Origin: Isoetes taiwanensis
Lineage: Eukaryota; Streptophyta; Lycopodiopsida; Isoetales; Isoetaceae
Assembly: GCA_021234155.1 (NCBI GenBank)
Contig: JAJEKV010000003.1
Coordinates: 17,222,386-17,286,385, forward strand
Direction: 5' to 3'
Length of the DNA stretch: 64,000 nucleotides
Shown here: piece after piece, positions 1 through 10,700 of the stretch
Layout of the letters: each line of letters starts with the position of its first letter
How positions within the stretch are numbered: position 1 is the first letter of the stretch
The notes under the pieces: generated by a model
Database searches by the model: none
Told to the model about the DNA's origin: nothing
Seen by the model: only the letters and a program-made list of their open reading frames with translations
Position numbers and translations under genes: made by a program

Positions 1-826
1 TCATCTTCTTCTTTGAACAAGTCACCAACATACAATGTTCTATCTTGACCCTTTTTTTGAACTCTTGCCTCTTTTACCTGTTTTTCTTCACTTGCATTTA
101 TGATTAAGATTGGATAAAGCTGATGTAGGTCATCTATTTCTAAGTCCTCCTCCTTTATTACTCCTTCAGCCAAATGTTCAAGTAGAACACTCCTGCACAA
201 TGCATCTGCTTCACAATCTTGTTCTCTTGGAACATGGCACAATTTCACTCAAAGCCTGCCAATTCTTCGAATGCCTTATCTCTCAGCAAGATCGTGTCTT
301 CATTTTTTGCTTAATATTCTCCCAAGACCTGTCTACAAACCAATTGTGAATCACCAAAAATGACAATGCTGCTCATACCCAGATGCTTAGTTTCTTGCAA
401 ACCTGCTATAAGAGCTTTATATTCTGCCATGTTAGAAGAAATATTAGGGAAAATCCTGCCTACTTTAGCCAATAATCTATTGGAAGAATCCTTGAGAATT
501 GCAGCAGAAGAGGCCACACTCAACATTTTTGAAACACCTCAATCAAACCATAAAAAAGCAAAATTTTTACCTTTAGACAAGTTTACCTCCATGGACAGTT
601 TTGGCTTTGATATTTGATCAGAGGCAGCAAGCTCATACTCTTCACTGGGATTTGGTACCAAAATATCCTCTTCAATGAAGTTTAAAGCTTCAAATTCTCT
701 AACTTTGTTGTAGAGAGTTATCTTCTTTTTCCCATTGGATATGGTGCATTCTCCTTTTGACCATACAGGCCTTGCATCCACTGTGAACAACCACTTTCTT
801 CCCAAGAGCAGATCATAACAAGGTGC
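1..826 (-). pseudogene. Ty3/gypsy pol fragment: protease end plus RNase H-like domain (element G2)
   Basis: Reading down from 826, the minus strand encodes the end of a retropepsin (DLLLGRKWL, then a stretch matching the same place in the gypsy element at 20240-20400). An RNase H-like domain follows at about 526-311, with NMAEYKAL and FGDSQLV carrying two of the acidic residues expected of the fold. Weaker similarity to the plus-strand copy at 20800-21050 continues to the window edge. The protein was part of a gypsy Pol polyprotein. Frameshifts and stops break it, and it is cut at 826, where the remaining protease resumes only at 7380. The RNase H-like domain follows the protease directly, as in the copy near 20500. 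Family assignment is firm; that this is the same insertion as the fragments at 7380-9935 is inferred from order, strand and complementary break points. Confidence 0.75.
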
Positions 827-1356
827 TGCGCATGGAGGGTTGCCCTCCGTGGCCAGAGGTTGAGGTGGCTTAAATCATACTTGAAAGTTATGTTTTTATA
901 ATCAATCAAAATTGCTATTTTAGAACATTGTCATTTTGTGAAGATGATGGTACCCATTTGCATCACTAACTCCTCCTTAGATGTTGAGCTCCTTTTGGAC
1001 TAGGATCCAACTGGACACATGGACATTGGGGTTTGAGTGTAACGTATTGGTCTGTGGTGCTCTGTATGGAACAAAGATGGCAGAAGCATAAGGAGAAGTC
1101 TAATAGAGGAGAGAATGGAAATACATGTTTTGTGAAGTGACTTAAATCATAGTTCAAAGTCATGTTTTGACAATCGATTCAAGTTGCTACTTAGACAATA
1201 GAGTACTTGATACCATGAGTTTATTAATAGCATGGAGTATTTGATACTTGATAACATACGAAGCAATGTATGAAGAATTCAAATAGAGAAGTAAGAGGAG
1301 GAGTGGGGTGCAAAAGAACTTAGGAACTGTGAATTGTTTTGTATATCAGCCAAAAT

Positions 1357-1742
1357 TACTATTTTTAGGGACTTTGCAAAGTTACTATTCTTAGCAACTT
1401 CTATCTTCGATTGAGATGCTTATTTATGCTTGTTAACTAGTCAAATCTCATCCTAAAACTTATTTTTCTCTTAAATTTTACGAGATTCCATTAGATTCTC
1501 TTAGGTTTTGATTTCTAGAATAATCCCTTAGATTTTATGACATTCCATTAGATTTCCTTAAATTTCAGCAAAGAAGTTACTATTTTTAGGAACTTTTCAA
1601 TATATACTATTCGTAGCAATTTCTATTTTAAGATGAGGTGCTTATTCATGCTAGTTGACCAATCAAAGCTCACTCTAGAACTTTCTAGAACATTCCCTTA
1701 AATTTTATGACATTTCCTTAGATTTCCTTAAATTTCAGCAAA
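1357..1742. repeat. Two-copy degenerate tandem repeat, about 200 bp per unit
   Basis: Two successive AT-rich units share the same order of landmarks: TTACTATTTTTAGG, then a TAGCAA..TTCTAT stretch, GAGRTGCTTAT, TAGTT(A/G)AC, and a run of ATTCC(A/C)TTAGATT-like motifs ending in AAATTTCAGCAAA. The second unit is shorter and diverged. There is no coding potential. Confidence 0.6.
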
Positions 1743-2188
1743 AAAATGAAATGATCTAGAAATTAGACTGGAATACTCTAGAAGCTTTTAGATGACCAAG
1801 ATCTAATAAAGTGGTGTTTAATTGAATTTTAAGCGTTGAATTTTAGCTTATATATGTGGACAGTCAAGATAGGTCTAATTATCAACGCTCAGTCATACAC
1901 AACATTGGGGCCGCACAATAAGGGGAACGTCAGTAGTGGGTTTATTTTTATGTTAGAGCTACATTGTTCCCATGGTGTAAATTCAAAATGCAAAGTTGCT
2001 AAATTTAATGCCCCCCCCCCAAATTGCATATTAATCAACTTCGAAGACATTGTAGAATATCTAGGGAAACCTACAATTTTTAGGAACTTTCCACTTACGA
2101 ATTATACTATTTCTATAGTGCAGTTAAAGTGCTGCTTTTGTTGTTTTTAATCTTTTTATCTTTTTGAGCCAATGTTTCGGCGCCCTCT

Positions 2189-2416
2189 GGGCGTTTGGTC
2201 TAGTGGTAACACACTAGTTCCTTAGCAATGTGGTCTCGAGTTCGAGACCACTCAGAATCGCACTCGGTACTGTTGGGGGTCAAATCCTAACAGACGCAAT
2301 GTAAGGTGGTTGGGGGCAGGGCCCAACCGAGCAATGTAGTGTGGTGTGTGGTCACATGTCCAGTTGGATGCTGCCTAGTGGCGTGACGTTAAAATACTAT
2401 CTATCTATCTATCTAT
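2189..2416 (+). mobile_element. tRNA-derived SINE
   Basis: The head resembles a tRNA with an internal RNA polymerase III promoter: box A TGGTCTAGTGGTA (2196-2208) and box B GAGTTCGAGACC (2238-2249), about 42 bp apart as in a tRNA. The box B region forms a good T-arm (GGTCTCGAGTTCGAGACC, 2232-2249). A body of about 140 bp unrelated to tRNA follows. The element ends in a run of CTAT repeats (2398-2416), a simple-repeat tail seen in some plant SINEs. SINEs do not code and depend on LINE enzymes. I could not identify a target site duplication. The long body and tail argue against a functional tRNA gene. Confidence 0.7.
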
Positions 2417-2442
2417 TAACTACTCAATGCTTATAAAAGTTT

Positions 2443-2478
2443 GATGTGCTAGGCACAAGGGATGTGCTAGGCACAAGG
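2443..2478. repeat. Perfect 18-bp direct repeat, two copies
   Basis: GATGTGCTAGGCACAAGG occurs twice in tandem without mismatch. Confidence 0.85.
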
Positions 2479-5400
2479 GACTCGAGAGCATTCCATGGTG
2501 TATTACATAAGTGCTATGTAGGGTTATTTAGATGCTCCAAGATTCTGTTAGATCCATCAAGGTTGTACGTGTTACAATGTGGGTTCATTGGTTGCATCAT
2601 CTATTTTATTATTGCTCGAGATTTATCGGTGTATTTTGGTCAACGTTGATGTGCATGCATTCCTTTGATGAATTCATTGGTTGCATAAATTTTTTTATTG
2701 CTTGAGATTTATGGCAGTGTATTTTAGTCAACGTTGTCTTTTCATGATATGGCTAGGGAATCTGAAATGCAAGGCTAGGAAACCAATAGAAAACCGAAAT
2801 GGGGGAGAAATAACTAAATGCAAATGTGAGGAGGAGAAGGAAATTAATAGTATAGTGATTTAAGTCACTCGCTTTGAGGAATAGATCAAGAGGGATGAAG
2901 AAATGCAATGATATAAGGGCTTTATTTTAAGCAAAAGTAACATGTTAATGTGGCTTGCACTTTTAGCCTAATTTCTCATTTAAATTTGCCAGTAGAGGTA
3001 AAAAGATTTGAAAATACATGTCGAGGAAAAAAGATATGGAAATACATGCTTAGAAACAGGTTAAATAGATAGCAAACCAAAATTCGATGCATGCAGCAAT
3101 ATAGTCAACAATCACCTTGACTTGCCCTTAAATTTGTGCCAATGCCATATCACAAATTTTTCAAAGGTTCAAAACAATTCTAATCAACATACCTTTCTAT
3201 TTATCTTATCACCATATCCTTTTAAGGAATTGTCTAAATGAATTTGAACATACATCTTAAAACTTACCAGGCTGGCAGTCTGTTTGTCAAAGAAGAGGTA
3301 CACGTGGCATGGAAATTCTGTTCCACAAGATAAAGAATCTAACTTTGTTTAGATTTGTGCCTTCATGGTGCATCTTCAAAATATCCAATACCTAAAGGCC
3401 CATTTGGCACAATCGTGATATTTCATGTTTGCAAATTTTGGCCAAAATGTCTGGCACAATAAAGTAATTATATAGGATGCACGTAAAACTGCTCGAGGGA
3501 TGCAAATTTACATTGGCTATTCTGTGAATTATGGTATGTAAACTATATGGCTACATAACTTCAAAAGCTTCTCCTGCTACAACTTCTTATTTGGAAAAAG
3601 TGTTGGATGTTGTTTTAAAGATCTGGAAAGATGGGCTGGGTTTCTGTCTAGCTATAGCTATGATAAACAATAAAAACCTCTATCTTCATGTATAACACTA
3701 AGCCTTAATCTTGTCGATATCTTAAGTTCGTAGATCTTAAGACTTGGTGCTACAGTAGATGGATATAGTGTAAAATGCAGGCTCTCTGATAATAATTGCA
3801 ATACCTCTAGCACACAAAAATCTGCGCGCTAGATCATTGCCAGCATTAGAGTCACTGTTGCCCAACAATATATCTGTATCATGAACAGTAGTATTTACAA
3901 CACGACAAGGCTGTGGACTGCGAAAACAAAAATGTGATAAACACTAGAACACATTGTAAACATACATTACCGCATTCAATTGAAGCCTATCTTTGCAGCA
4001 GCATGCCGATCATGTTGTCTCCAGTAAGGGCTAGGTTATGATGGCTGTACCATATATCAGTCTATTTACTATGCTGAAGAGCTTGGAACACTATAGCACC
4101 CTGCAACTGCTAATCCCGGCCATGCTCACCTCTGGCCTTTCACATAATTGATGCCATATCCACTATAGAACTCCAACCAAACGTTCTACAAATAACATGG
4201 CAATTAGACTGATAATCTCATAATATGCTACCAATACAAGGAATGATCATTCTAAAAGTCTATAACAGTCCAAGCCTATCTAATATAATTCAAACCAGTA
4301 TGTAATTCCATCCTCATTTATAGTTTTCCACCTCTTATCTTCAATTCCAATTGCTTTCACATATAGGCCTCATGATATGGACTAGGCTTTAGCAGTCTAA
4401 GCCTAACTAACATAATCTAGAACGGTATGTAATGTGAAAGAGGCCACTCCAGGCTTGGCTACAAATAAGCTATTTAATCAAGGGCAAGATCATGAATGAA
4501 AGGCATTTAAATTGAAGTACAATAGAATTAAAGGCTCCATTTCCAAAAATGTCTGCAATGAGAACCTCTTCAACCTATAAAGGCAAAAGATAAAAGAAGC
4601 TTTATCATGCTTTGTCACTTCCTTAGAACCTCTAAAATTTCCTATTTCACATTTTACGAAGGGGCCGGCACTTCATTCATATAAAACTATGAGATAGAAC
4701 TGTTTTTGGGCATAACTTGCAAACCGAAGCTCTGTTTCTCCAGCAAGAATATCCATTGGAAAGCCTCCAATGAGATCTAGAGATAATCCTAGGCATAAAT
4801 TTTTCAAATTCTTATTGTAAAGATGTCAAAAATGACAAAAAGCACTTGCTGTCCAAGTTTCAAAGCACAGTATATAAGGGGCATAACTCCAAAAAGAAAG
4901 CTCTATTTTTTATGCTTAACGAGTGTTCTACAAAAACACTTAGGTGGATGTTTCTCAAATTCATAGTCTAAATGCGTCAAATAAAGCAAAACGTAGAGAC
5001 ATAGAATGAATCTAGACATGAACTTGAATAAATATCATTTGTAGATAATAGACAAACCTTGTATTCAATGGCTCTTAATCATTGCAACGAATGTCAGGAA
5101 GCTAAAGGTTTATGCTACAAGAGACAAATGCTTTAAAAAATACCATAACATAAATGAACTGATCGAAATGGAACATATACTAATTGAGATGGACTAGCTG
5201 CCTCAGATATAACAAGCAAAGATGAATGCTATTCTGCAACTCAAAATGAATCATAGACAAATTAGGCTTTGCAACTCAAAATGAATCAGAGCCAAATTAG
5301 GCTTCTCAATTTGCAGAGCTCCTTCACATCTAAAATGGCAGAAATAAAAGGAATAGAAGTACATTTAGGTGCTTACCAAATTGCGATGATTCGAGAGATG

Positions 5401-5883
5401 GGATAGAGAAAGAACGCAAAAGGAGAGAAGAAATTGCTTGCCAAATTTGGAAAAGCAATTATTGGCTCCCACAGACATAAAATGTGCCAGCTAGACAGAA
5501 CATGGACAGAACTAGAGCTTGCACATGCTTGAAGCCGAATCTGAGCCAACTAAAAACATCCTTCAATCTACAAAATCAAACATTTGGCAATTTAGCATAG
5601 AGCATCTTTGGTCTCTGAATCCGCACAAAGTAAGAGACAGAGCCCAGCAAAAAACCAAATGGACAACAATGTGATTTGTAGCAAAATGCTTATGTTGTAA
5701 CTAAGGATCTACTAATTTGCATCCAAAGCATCTGCAATAAAAGAATGCATTACACAAAGACTCTGTCTCCCATTCACAACACTGTAACATGCTAATGATT
5801 CACCCTTCTAATGATCATGCAAATAGCATGAAGTCTTTGATTCCGTAGTACAAAATTCTCTGTCCATACTTTATAGATCAACA

Positions 5884-6022
5884 GAGATTCCATGCACACA
5901 AAAAACCAAAGAAGGTGCTTACCGTCATTATGCCATTTAAAACATCCTAATGAGAGATTCCATGCAAAAAAAAACCAAAGAAGGTGCTTACCATCATTAT
6001 GCCATTTAAAACACCGTAATGA
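5884..6022. repeat. 70-bp tandem duplication
   Basis: Two adjacent units begin GAGATTCCATGCA and run through AACCAAAGAAGGTGCTTACC to ATTTAAAACA. They differ at a few positions only, so the duplication is fairly recent. The overlapping small ORFs on both strands simply reflect the repeat. Confidence 0.85.
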
Positions 6023-6914
6023 TGCCAATCCCAACAAACCAATGGTCAAGAAGCCACAGCAAACAAAACGACCTTTCCTAACACATGCTTCAAGATAAAT
6101 GCTAGGACGACCTGGCTGCTACTGCCACAGCGATGGAAAAAATGTAGGAAGGCAAACTTAGGGTTACATGCACCAAGTGGTTACCATCCATTTTCTGATT
6201 TCTTCACAATCTCAATCGTTTCGATCCTGCCTGGCCAGTAGTACTGCATGCATTGCATCTGCACCAAAAAATACAGTTTTGAAAAGCATGCTTAGTATGC
6301 CGATTGATTCCCTAGAACGACCTAAATGCTACTGCCACAGAGATTAAAAAAACAAAGAAAGAAACACTTAAGATTACATGCATCAAGTGCACATCGTTTC
6401 TCTGCCACTTAGGAAACTTCAATAATGCCATTCCCAACAGACCACTAGCCAGGAAACCACAATAGACAGAACGACCCGTCCTAACTAACATTTTGTGCTA
6501 TTAATATCTTCCATATCCAACACTTCTCTGGTCGATATGCATTATACAGTCCCTACATTCAACAGCACGGTCCTTCATCATTATCAATGTAACAATCAGT
6601 CTCTCTCTTTTTCCAGCCTCCACAAATTTTAGTATTGTAGCCTACCTACTCTTATCAGCTCTTTTTGCCTTTCAAAACACTTCACTGACATTATCTACAG
6701 ACCAATCTAAGCATCGTGCAAATAACCCACAGCTTTACCCAAGATCACATGCTTTCACTACTCTCAATGCCAGAACTTGCCCTACTTCATTTTGTAGCCT
6801 CCCCAAAGCTCTATTTCGTTGATAGCAAATCCTTAATCTACTCATCGTTCTATCGATTAATCTACCAAACGTTATGCCTGTTTTTAACTATTGCTTGTCA
6901 TGATCAACCGAGGT

Positions 6915-6984
6915 GTCTATCCTAGAGTAACTCAGAAACACAAATATAGGTCTATCCTAGAGTAACTCAGAAACACAAATAGAG
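6915..6984. repeat. 35-bp tandem duplication
   Basis: Two adjacent copies of a unit starting GTCTATCCTAGAGTAACTC and ending in CACAAATA(T/G)AG, with one or two differences. Confidence 0.85.
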
Positions 6985-7296
6985 GCTCACCTTTTGCAAT
7001 TTCGCGGCAGAAGCACTGGCTTGCACCAACAAGCATACCACTACCGCCCAGCAAAAATCTGTCAACGACGCAGCCGAACACAATTACCAGGATTTCACAA
7101 ACTCCATTGACAAAAAAATCAAGCAAGGCTGCGCATCCCTTCCAATTCCCCCCTTCTTCCAACACCAGTTCCCACACCAGATTATGGACCTCGCTCTAAT
7201 GCTTGGCGGTGCCGGTTAACCAGTTCCCACACCAGCCGCACAGCAACAATGGCGACCGAGAGTTTACAGGTAAGAGTAGGTTTGGAGGAGTCACAG

Positions 7297-7334
7297 CATA
7301 TCCTAGGTATATTCCAGCATATACCTAGGATATG
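7297..7334. repeat. Perfect 15-bp inverted repeat near the edge of the 6.5-kb block
   Basis: CATATCCTAGGTATA (7297-7311) and its exact reverse complement (7320-7334) flank an 8-nt loop, TTCCAGCA. It lies about 45 bp inside the right edge of the block that splits the G2 protease. A weaker inverted repeat (GGGTTTGCC / GGCAACCC) follows at about 7352-7374, so the block edge is rich in hairpins. Confidence 0.8.
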
Positions 7335-7379
7335 TCAAAATCCCACATAAACAAGGGTTTGCCCCCTAGGAGGCAACCC

Positions 7380-7929
7380 AAAAAACAGATTTTTCATCAA
7401 TACCTTCAAAAACAACCACCGCAAAATTAGCAGCCACAATAATTCCTTCTACATCGATTGGCACATTACTCACAATTCCCATATGATTAATTTTAGTATT
7501 GGAAAAAGATTTTAGCACCATGGGAGCCTTCTTATCAATTTCCACACCACATGAGTGGCGATCCTCCATCTAGCAGTACTTTGGTTAATACTTTCTTACC
7601 CATTCTGGCCACACATGTAAAAGCTCATGGATCATAGTCTTCTCGGGTCAACACATGCTCCTCAATGTGATTTGTAAGAGCAACTTCATCCTCTTTGATT
7701 ATATTCAAATTTTTTTTCTATAATAAGGGTGTAATCTTAAGCAAAGTCAACAAATCCACACTGACCTTGGAATTTTTCAACAAAGATTCAAAATCCTCAC
7801 TCTCCTTATCCTTCTTCAAGTATTTTGACAAGGGGGAGGAGGCACAATCTGATTTGGCTCGTTTTCCTTAAACTTGGGTGCATAAGTTTCCTCATTGACT
7901 TGATCATTTGAGTTATTCATCCCTCTGGT
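7380..7929 (-). pseudogene. Ty3/gypsy aspartic protease fragment (element G2)
   Basis: The minus strand carries the active-site region LLDGGSPL (around 7560-7590) and then a stretch close to the protease of the plus-strand element at 20010-20230 (KKAPMVLKSFSN, IVSNVPIDVEGI, VVFEGIDEKS). About 25 nt after the active site are missing relative to the G1 copy, and the reading ends at 7380 where foreign sequence begins. Higher coordinates (7600-7929) match the linker between gag and protease. In life this would be the retropepsin that matures Gag-Pol in cytoplasmic particles. It is not functional here. Confidence 0.75.
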
Positions 7930-7942
7930 ATGGACAGTCATG

Positions 7943-9058
7943 GTTGAACAAGACCAGCTGATGGCGTTAGGACGGTTAGGCGGAAGCGGCTAGGGCAGGC
8001 GGCCGCCTCCCCTTCTTGCTGCTCCAAGCAACCAGAATATGGGGCAAATCGTTGCGGATGGCTGTGCTAGCAGGGCTTGGATCTGTTCCTCCTTCTCAAA
8101 AACAGTCACTAGATCTGTTGGCTGCGTGTAACCATCCTCCTTTCTGGCGGCCTTAATCTGGAGTTTCAGGTAATCCATCCACTAACGTGGCATCTTCCTT
8201 TGGTAGTATACAAGCTATGAGACAGAAATTTTCTTTCTTTGTTGTATGCCCACTATGTCTACTCCAGACACGCTGAAAGGGTAAGCCCAATAGATTGGGA
8301 TACTGGCCTATAAAGCGAAGGGGATAGAAACTCCAGATTATGTAAAGAAGGCTCTGGATATGCAAATTCCAGCAGGGAATATCATACATTGTTTTTGGAA
8401 GAAAACCTTCCAAGTTCGTTGCTTCTTTCCTTGCTAGCAGGAAGCATTAACAACATGGCAGAGTATGTACAAAAAATAGGTGATTTATTCTTTTTATTGA
8501 CGCTGAGCAATCACTTTTTTTTCTGTAAGTATTAAGGATGCAGAATACAATCCCGACAATGCAGCATTGACTGCTAGGGTACATGATACACTGGGAGATA
8601 TGGGGCTCTTTAGTCTATCGGTTCTCTACAGTTTATGCGAGCTAGGGATGAAAAATGTTTCAAGTACTGCTATGCTTGGAACTTTTTACATGGCTCAAGT
8701 ACTGATATGCTTGTAGCTCTTTAGACCAGGTTCTGATATGCCTGTGTCAAACTCAAGTACTAATAAGCTTGAGGGCAGTTGGAGGACTGTTATACTTCAG
8801 CGCGCTTTTTGTTATCCTTTACTTACAGGCTCAAAAATGGTGGCATAAGCTTTCAAGGAAAAAGGTTTATTATTCTGTTACTTGTACTTTCTCACCAGTT
8901 ATTGATGTAAGGAAGTTGTTTCAGTATATCATTCATCTGGCCAACAGGGCTTCATTGTGCTTATTCTTCCTACCTGATTTTGGAAGACCAAATGTTGTAA
9001 CATCGTTTATATTAATAGAAAACCACCTTGCCTTCAAAAAAAAAAAAAAAAAAAAAAA
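7943..9058 (+). pseudogene. Retroposed polyadenylated transcript (processed pseudogene) of unknown parent
   Basis: A 1.1-kb segment ends in an uninterrupted run of about 24 A (9036-9059) and is flanked by a 13-bp direct repeat, ATGGACAGTCATG, at 7930-7942 and 9059-9071. The flanks rejoin into continuous G2 gag-linker sequence, so insertion into G2 is clear. A poly(A) tail plus a 7-20 bp duplication is the mark of LINE-driven copying of an mRNA. The body has no LINE domains. Short stretches look like decayed coding sequence with several stops, and the last 300 bp look like a 3' UTR. I cannot name the parent gene. A short 5'-truncated LINE lacking coding sequence is the main alternative. Confidence 0.75.
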
Positions 9059-9071
9059 ATGGACAGTCATG

Positions 9072-9935
9072 ATCTCCTCCTGATCTTCAATTTCATGTAC
9101 AAATCTAACTGTAGCACTTGACTCATTAGTTTTGGCCTTTTCTTGCCTAGCAAAGTACTCTTTGACACTACACCTATCCTCATAATGGCCTATTGCTTTG
9201 CAAAAAGCACAAACATGGCATTCTTTACTAAAATGCCTTCTCTTACCACACTTGGTGCATGGTCTGTACTAGCAATAATATGAATGAGTATTTCTTGAAC
9301 AATGAGCACATGTTTCTGGGTCTTGAACTCTTCATTTCTTGGAGATGTTTTAAGACTTCAACCAATGCTTCAGATACTTTAGATATTTCAGCTCTAACAT
9401 CAGCCACAGGACCCTCTAGATCTTCCATCTTTGGCTTTTTCATGTCCTTTTGAATAGCATAGGCTGGCACTAGTCCAGGCCCCATATACTCCTGCTCATA
9501 ATCTGGAAAGAAAGGATCATGAGGTGAGTGCATATCATCAGGAAGATAGGAGATCATGTCAGCAATTTCAGTGGCCTTAGTAAAGGCTTTGTGTATAGTG
9601 TCAAATCCTTCTTGCTTTTGTATCTTGAGCATTTTCCTGTGTATTCTTGGTCTGCTGCTCAAACCTCTAATAAATGAAGCAACCAGATGCAGAGAGTATC
9701 GTTAGGCACTTGATTCACTTGACACTTAAGAAGATATAGATTAAACCTTTCAACATATTGATGCACACTCTCACCACGTTTAATGTGAAAGGTTTGCAAC
9801 TCAAAGATTAAATCTTGAGGATCAGGTAGCTTACCAAACCTTGCCAAGAATTTCTTTACTATTTCATCCCATGAATTAGCATCTAAGCTCATGACATATT
9901 CCAACCATGCTCTTAATTCATCATTCTGGGAAGGG
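9072..9935 (-). pseudogene. Ty3/gypsy gag, C-terminal two thirds (element G2)
   Basis: The minus strand from 9935 encodes the capsid-like gag domain (NDELRAWLEYVMSLDANSW, then FLARFGKLPDPQDLIFELQT and HQYVERFNLYLLKC). A nucleocapsid part with zinc knuckles follows: CTKCGKRRHFSKEC and CAFCKAIGHYEDRC, both C-x2-C-x4-H-x4-C. It aligns with the intact gag at 18609-19667 and supplies the third knuckle that is damaged there. The N-terminal part is missing. It matches in kind the fragment at 55918-56057, so gag appears split by the 46-kb complex. Frameshifts near 9250 and 9660 break the frame. Confidence 0.8.
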
Positions 9936-10412
9936 ACTCGCAAAGAACACAAAACCGGCCGATAGGCTTGTCATTCATCACATCAGCAGTATACAATGTT
10001 TGAAGAATAGAGAGGGGTAGCCGACCATAGGAACAATATCGGGCTACCCCGGAAAAAAGAAATGTGCACAGGCAGTATAGAAGGGTAATGACGACAACTT
10101 CTCATGGAAATAACCCCCCCCCCCTCCCCCCTTTGGGTTTTCGAGGAAAACCCTAATGAAAAATGGTCGCCAGCAACCTTGAATGTGTTGCCTGGAGAAC
10201 CAAAGGAAATGGGTCGATGGCGAAGCCAAAAAAAAAGCAGGACCTCGGAAGACGGCATAAACCTGCAAGCAACACAAAGAACCTAAAAAGCACCCGTGAA
10301 TAGTTAGAGAAAATCAAACATGCATGGCAGTGACGAGCAAGTCGCACAACAACAAGCCCCCAACAATAGGAGCGATAGAAACATAAGAAGAAGAACATAG
10401 CAGAAAAAGAGA

Positions 10413-10700
10413 GAGCTTCACCCAATAGGGTGGAGAAAAGCATCACCCAATGGGTGGAGAACAATCATGTAACAAGAAATATGCGTCACCATCGAGGTGG
10501 AAATAAACATCACCCGCGGGTGGAGATAGCATCACCCATAGGGTGGAGAAAAGCATCACCTAACGGGTGGAGAACAGAAATATGCGTCACCCTCGAGGTG
10601 GAAAAAAACAGCATCACCCGCAGGTGGAGAATAATGCGGCATAATGCTGATGAAAAAAGAAAAATATTATTATAGCAACACCCAAGGTGGACAACAACAA
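10413..10700. repeat. Minisatellite of short CACCC...GGGTGG hairpins
   Basis: About ten degenerate units of 20-35 bp carry CACCC, 2-5 variable bases, then a complementary GGGTG(G)AGAA or GAGGTGG. The spacer and pairing bases vary, but nearly every unit could fold into a small stem (units near 10419, 10443, 10489, 10511, 10532, 10557, 10585 and 10613). Confidence 0.7.

Larger units (their letters stand above)
827..7379. other. 6.5-kb block interrupting the G2 protease; type unknown, no gene recognised
   Basis: The G2 protease reading stops at 7380 and resumes at 826, so this block looks like an insertion. AAC lies at both edges (about 818-820 and 7377-7379), a possible 3-bp target duplication. 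Short G/C-rich inverted repeats lie just inside each edge (near 838-852 and 7352-7375). Inside are a tandem duplication (1357-1742), a SINE (2189-2416), three short direct repeats and a palindrome (7297-7334). The rest is AT-rich with scattered ORFs under 105 codons, none recognised. The stretches 827-1356, 2479-5883, 6023-6914 and 6985-7296 show me no gene, RNA or repeat. A DNA transposon with captured sequence, or a diverged LTR element, are both possible. Confidence 0.45.

Noticed and set aside
2189-2262. Functional tRNA gene
   Set aside because: A and B boxes fit, but the acceptor stem is not closed and a SINE body with CTAT tail follows directly.
10425-10700. CRISPR-like array
   Set aside because: Units are degenerate and directly adjacent, without constant repeats and unique spacers, and the host is a plant.
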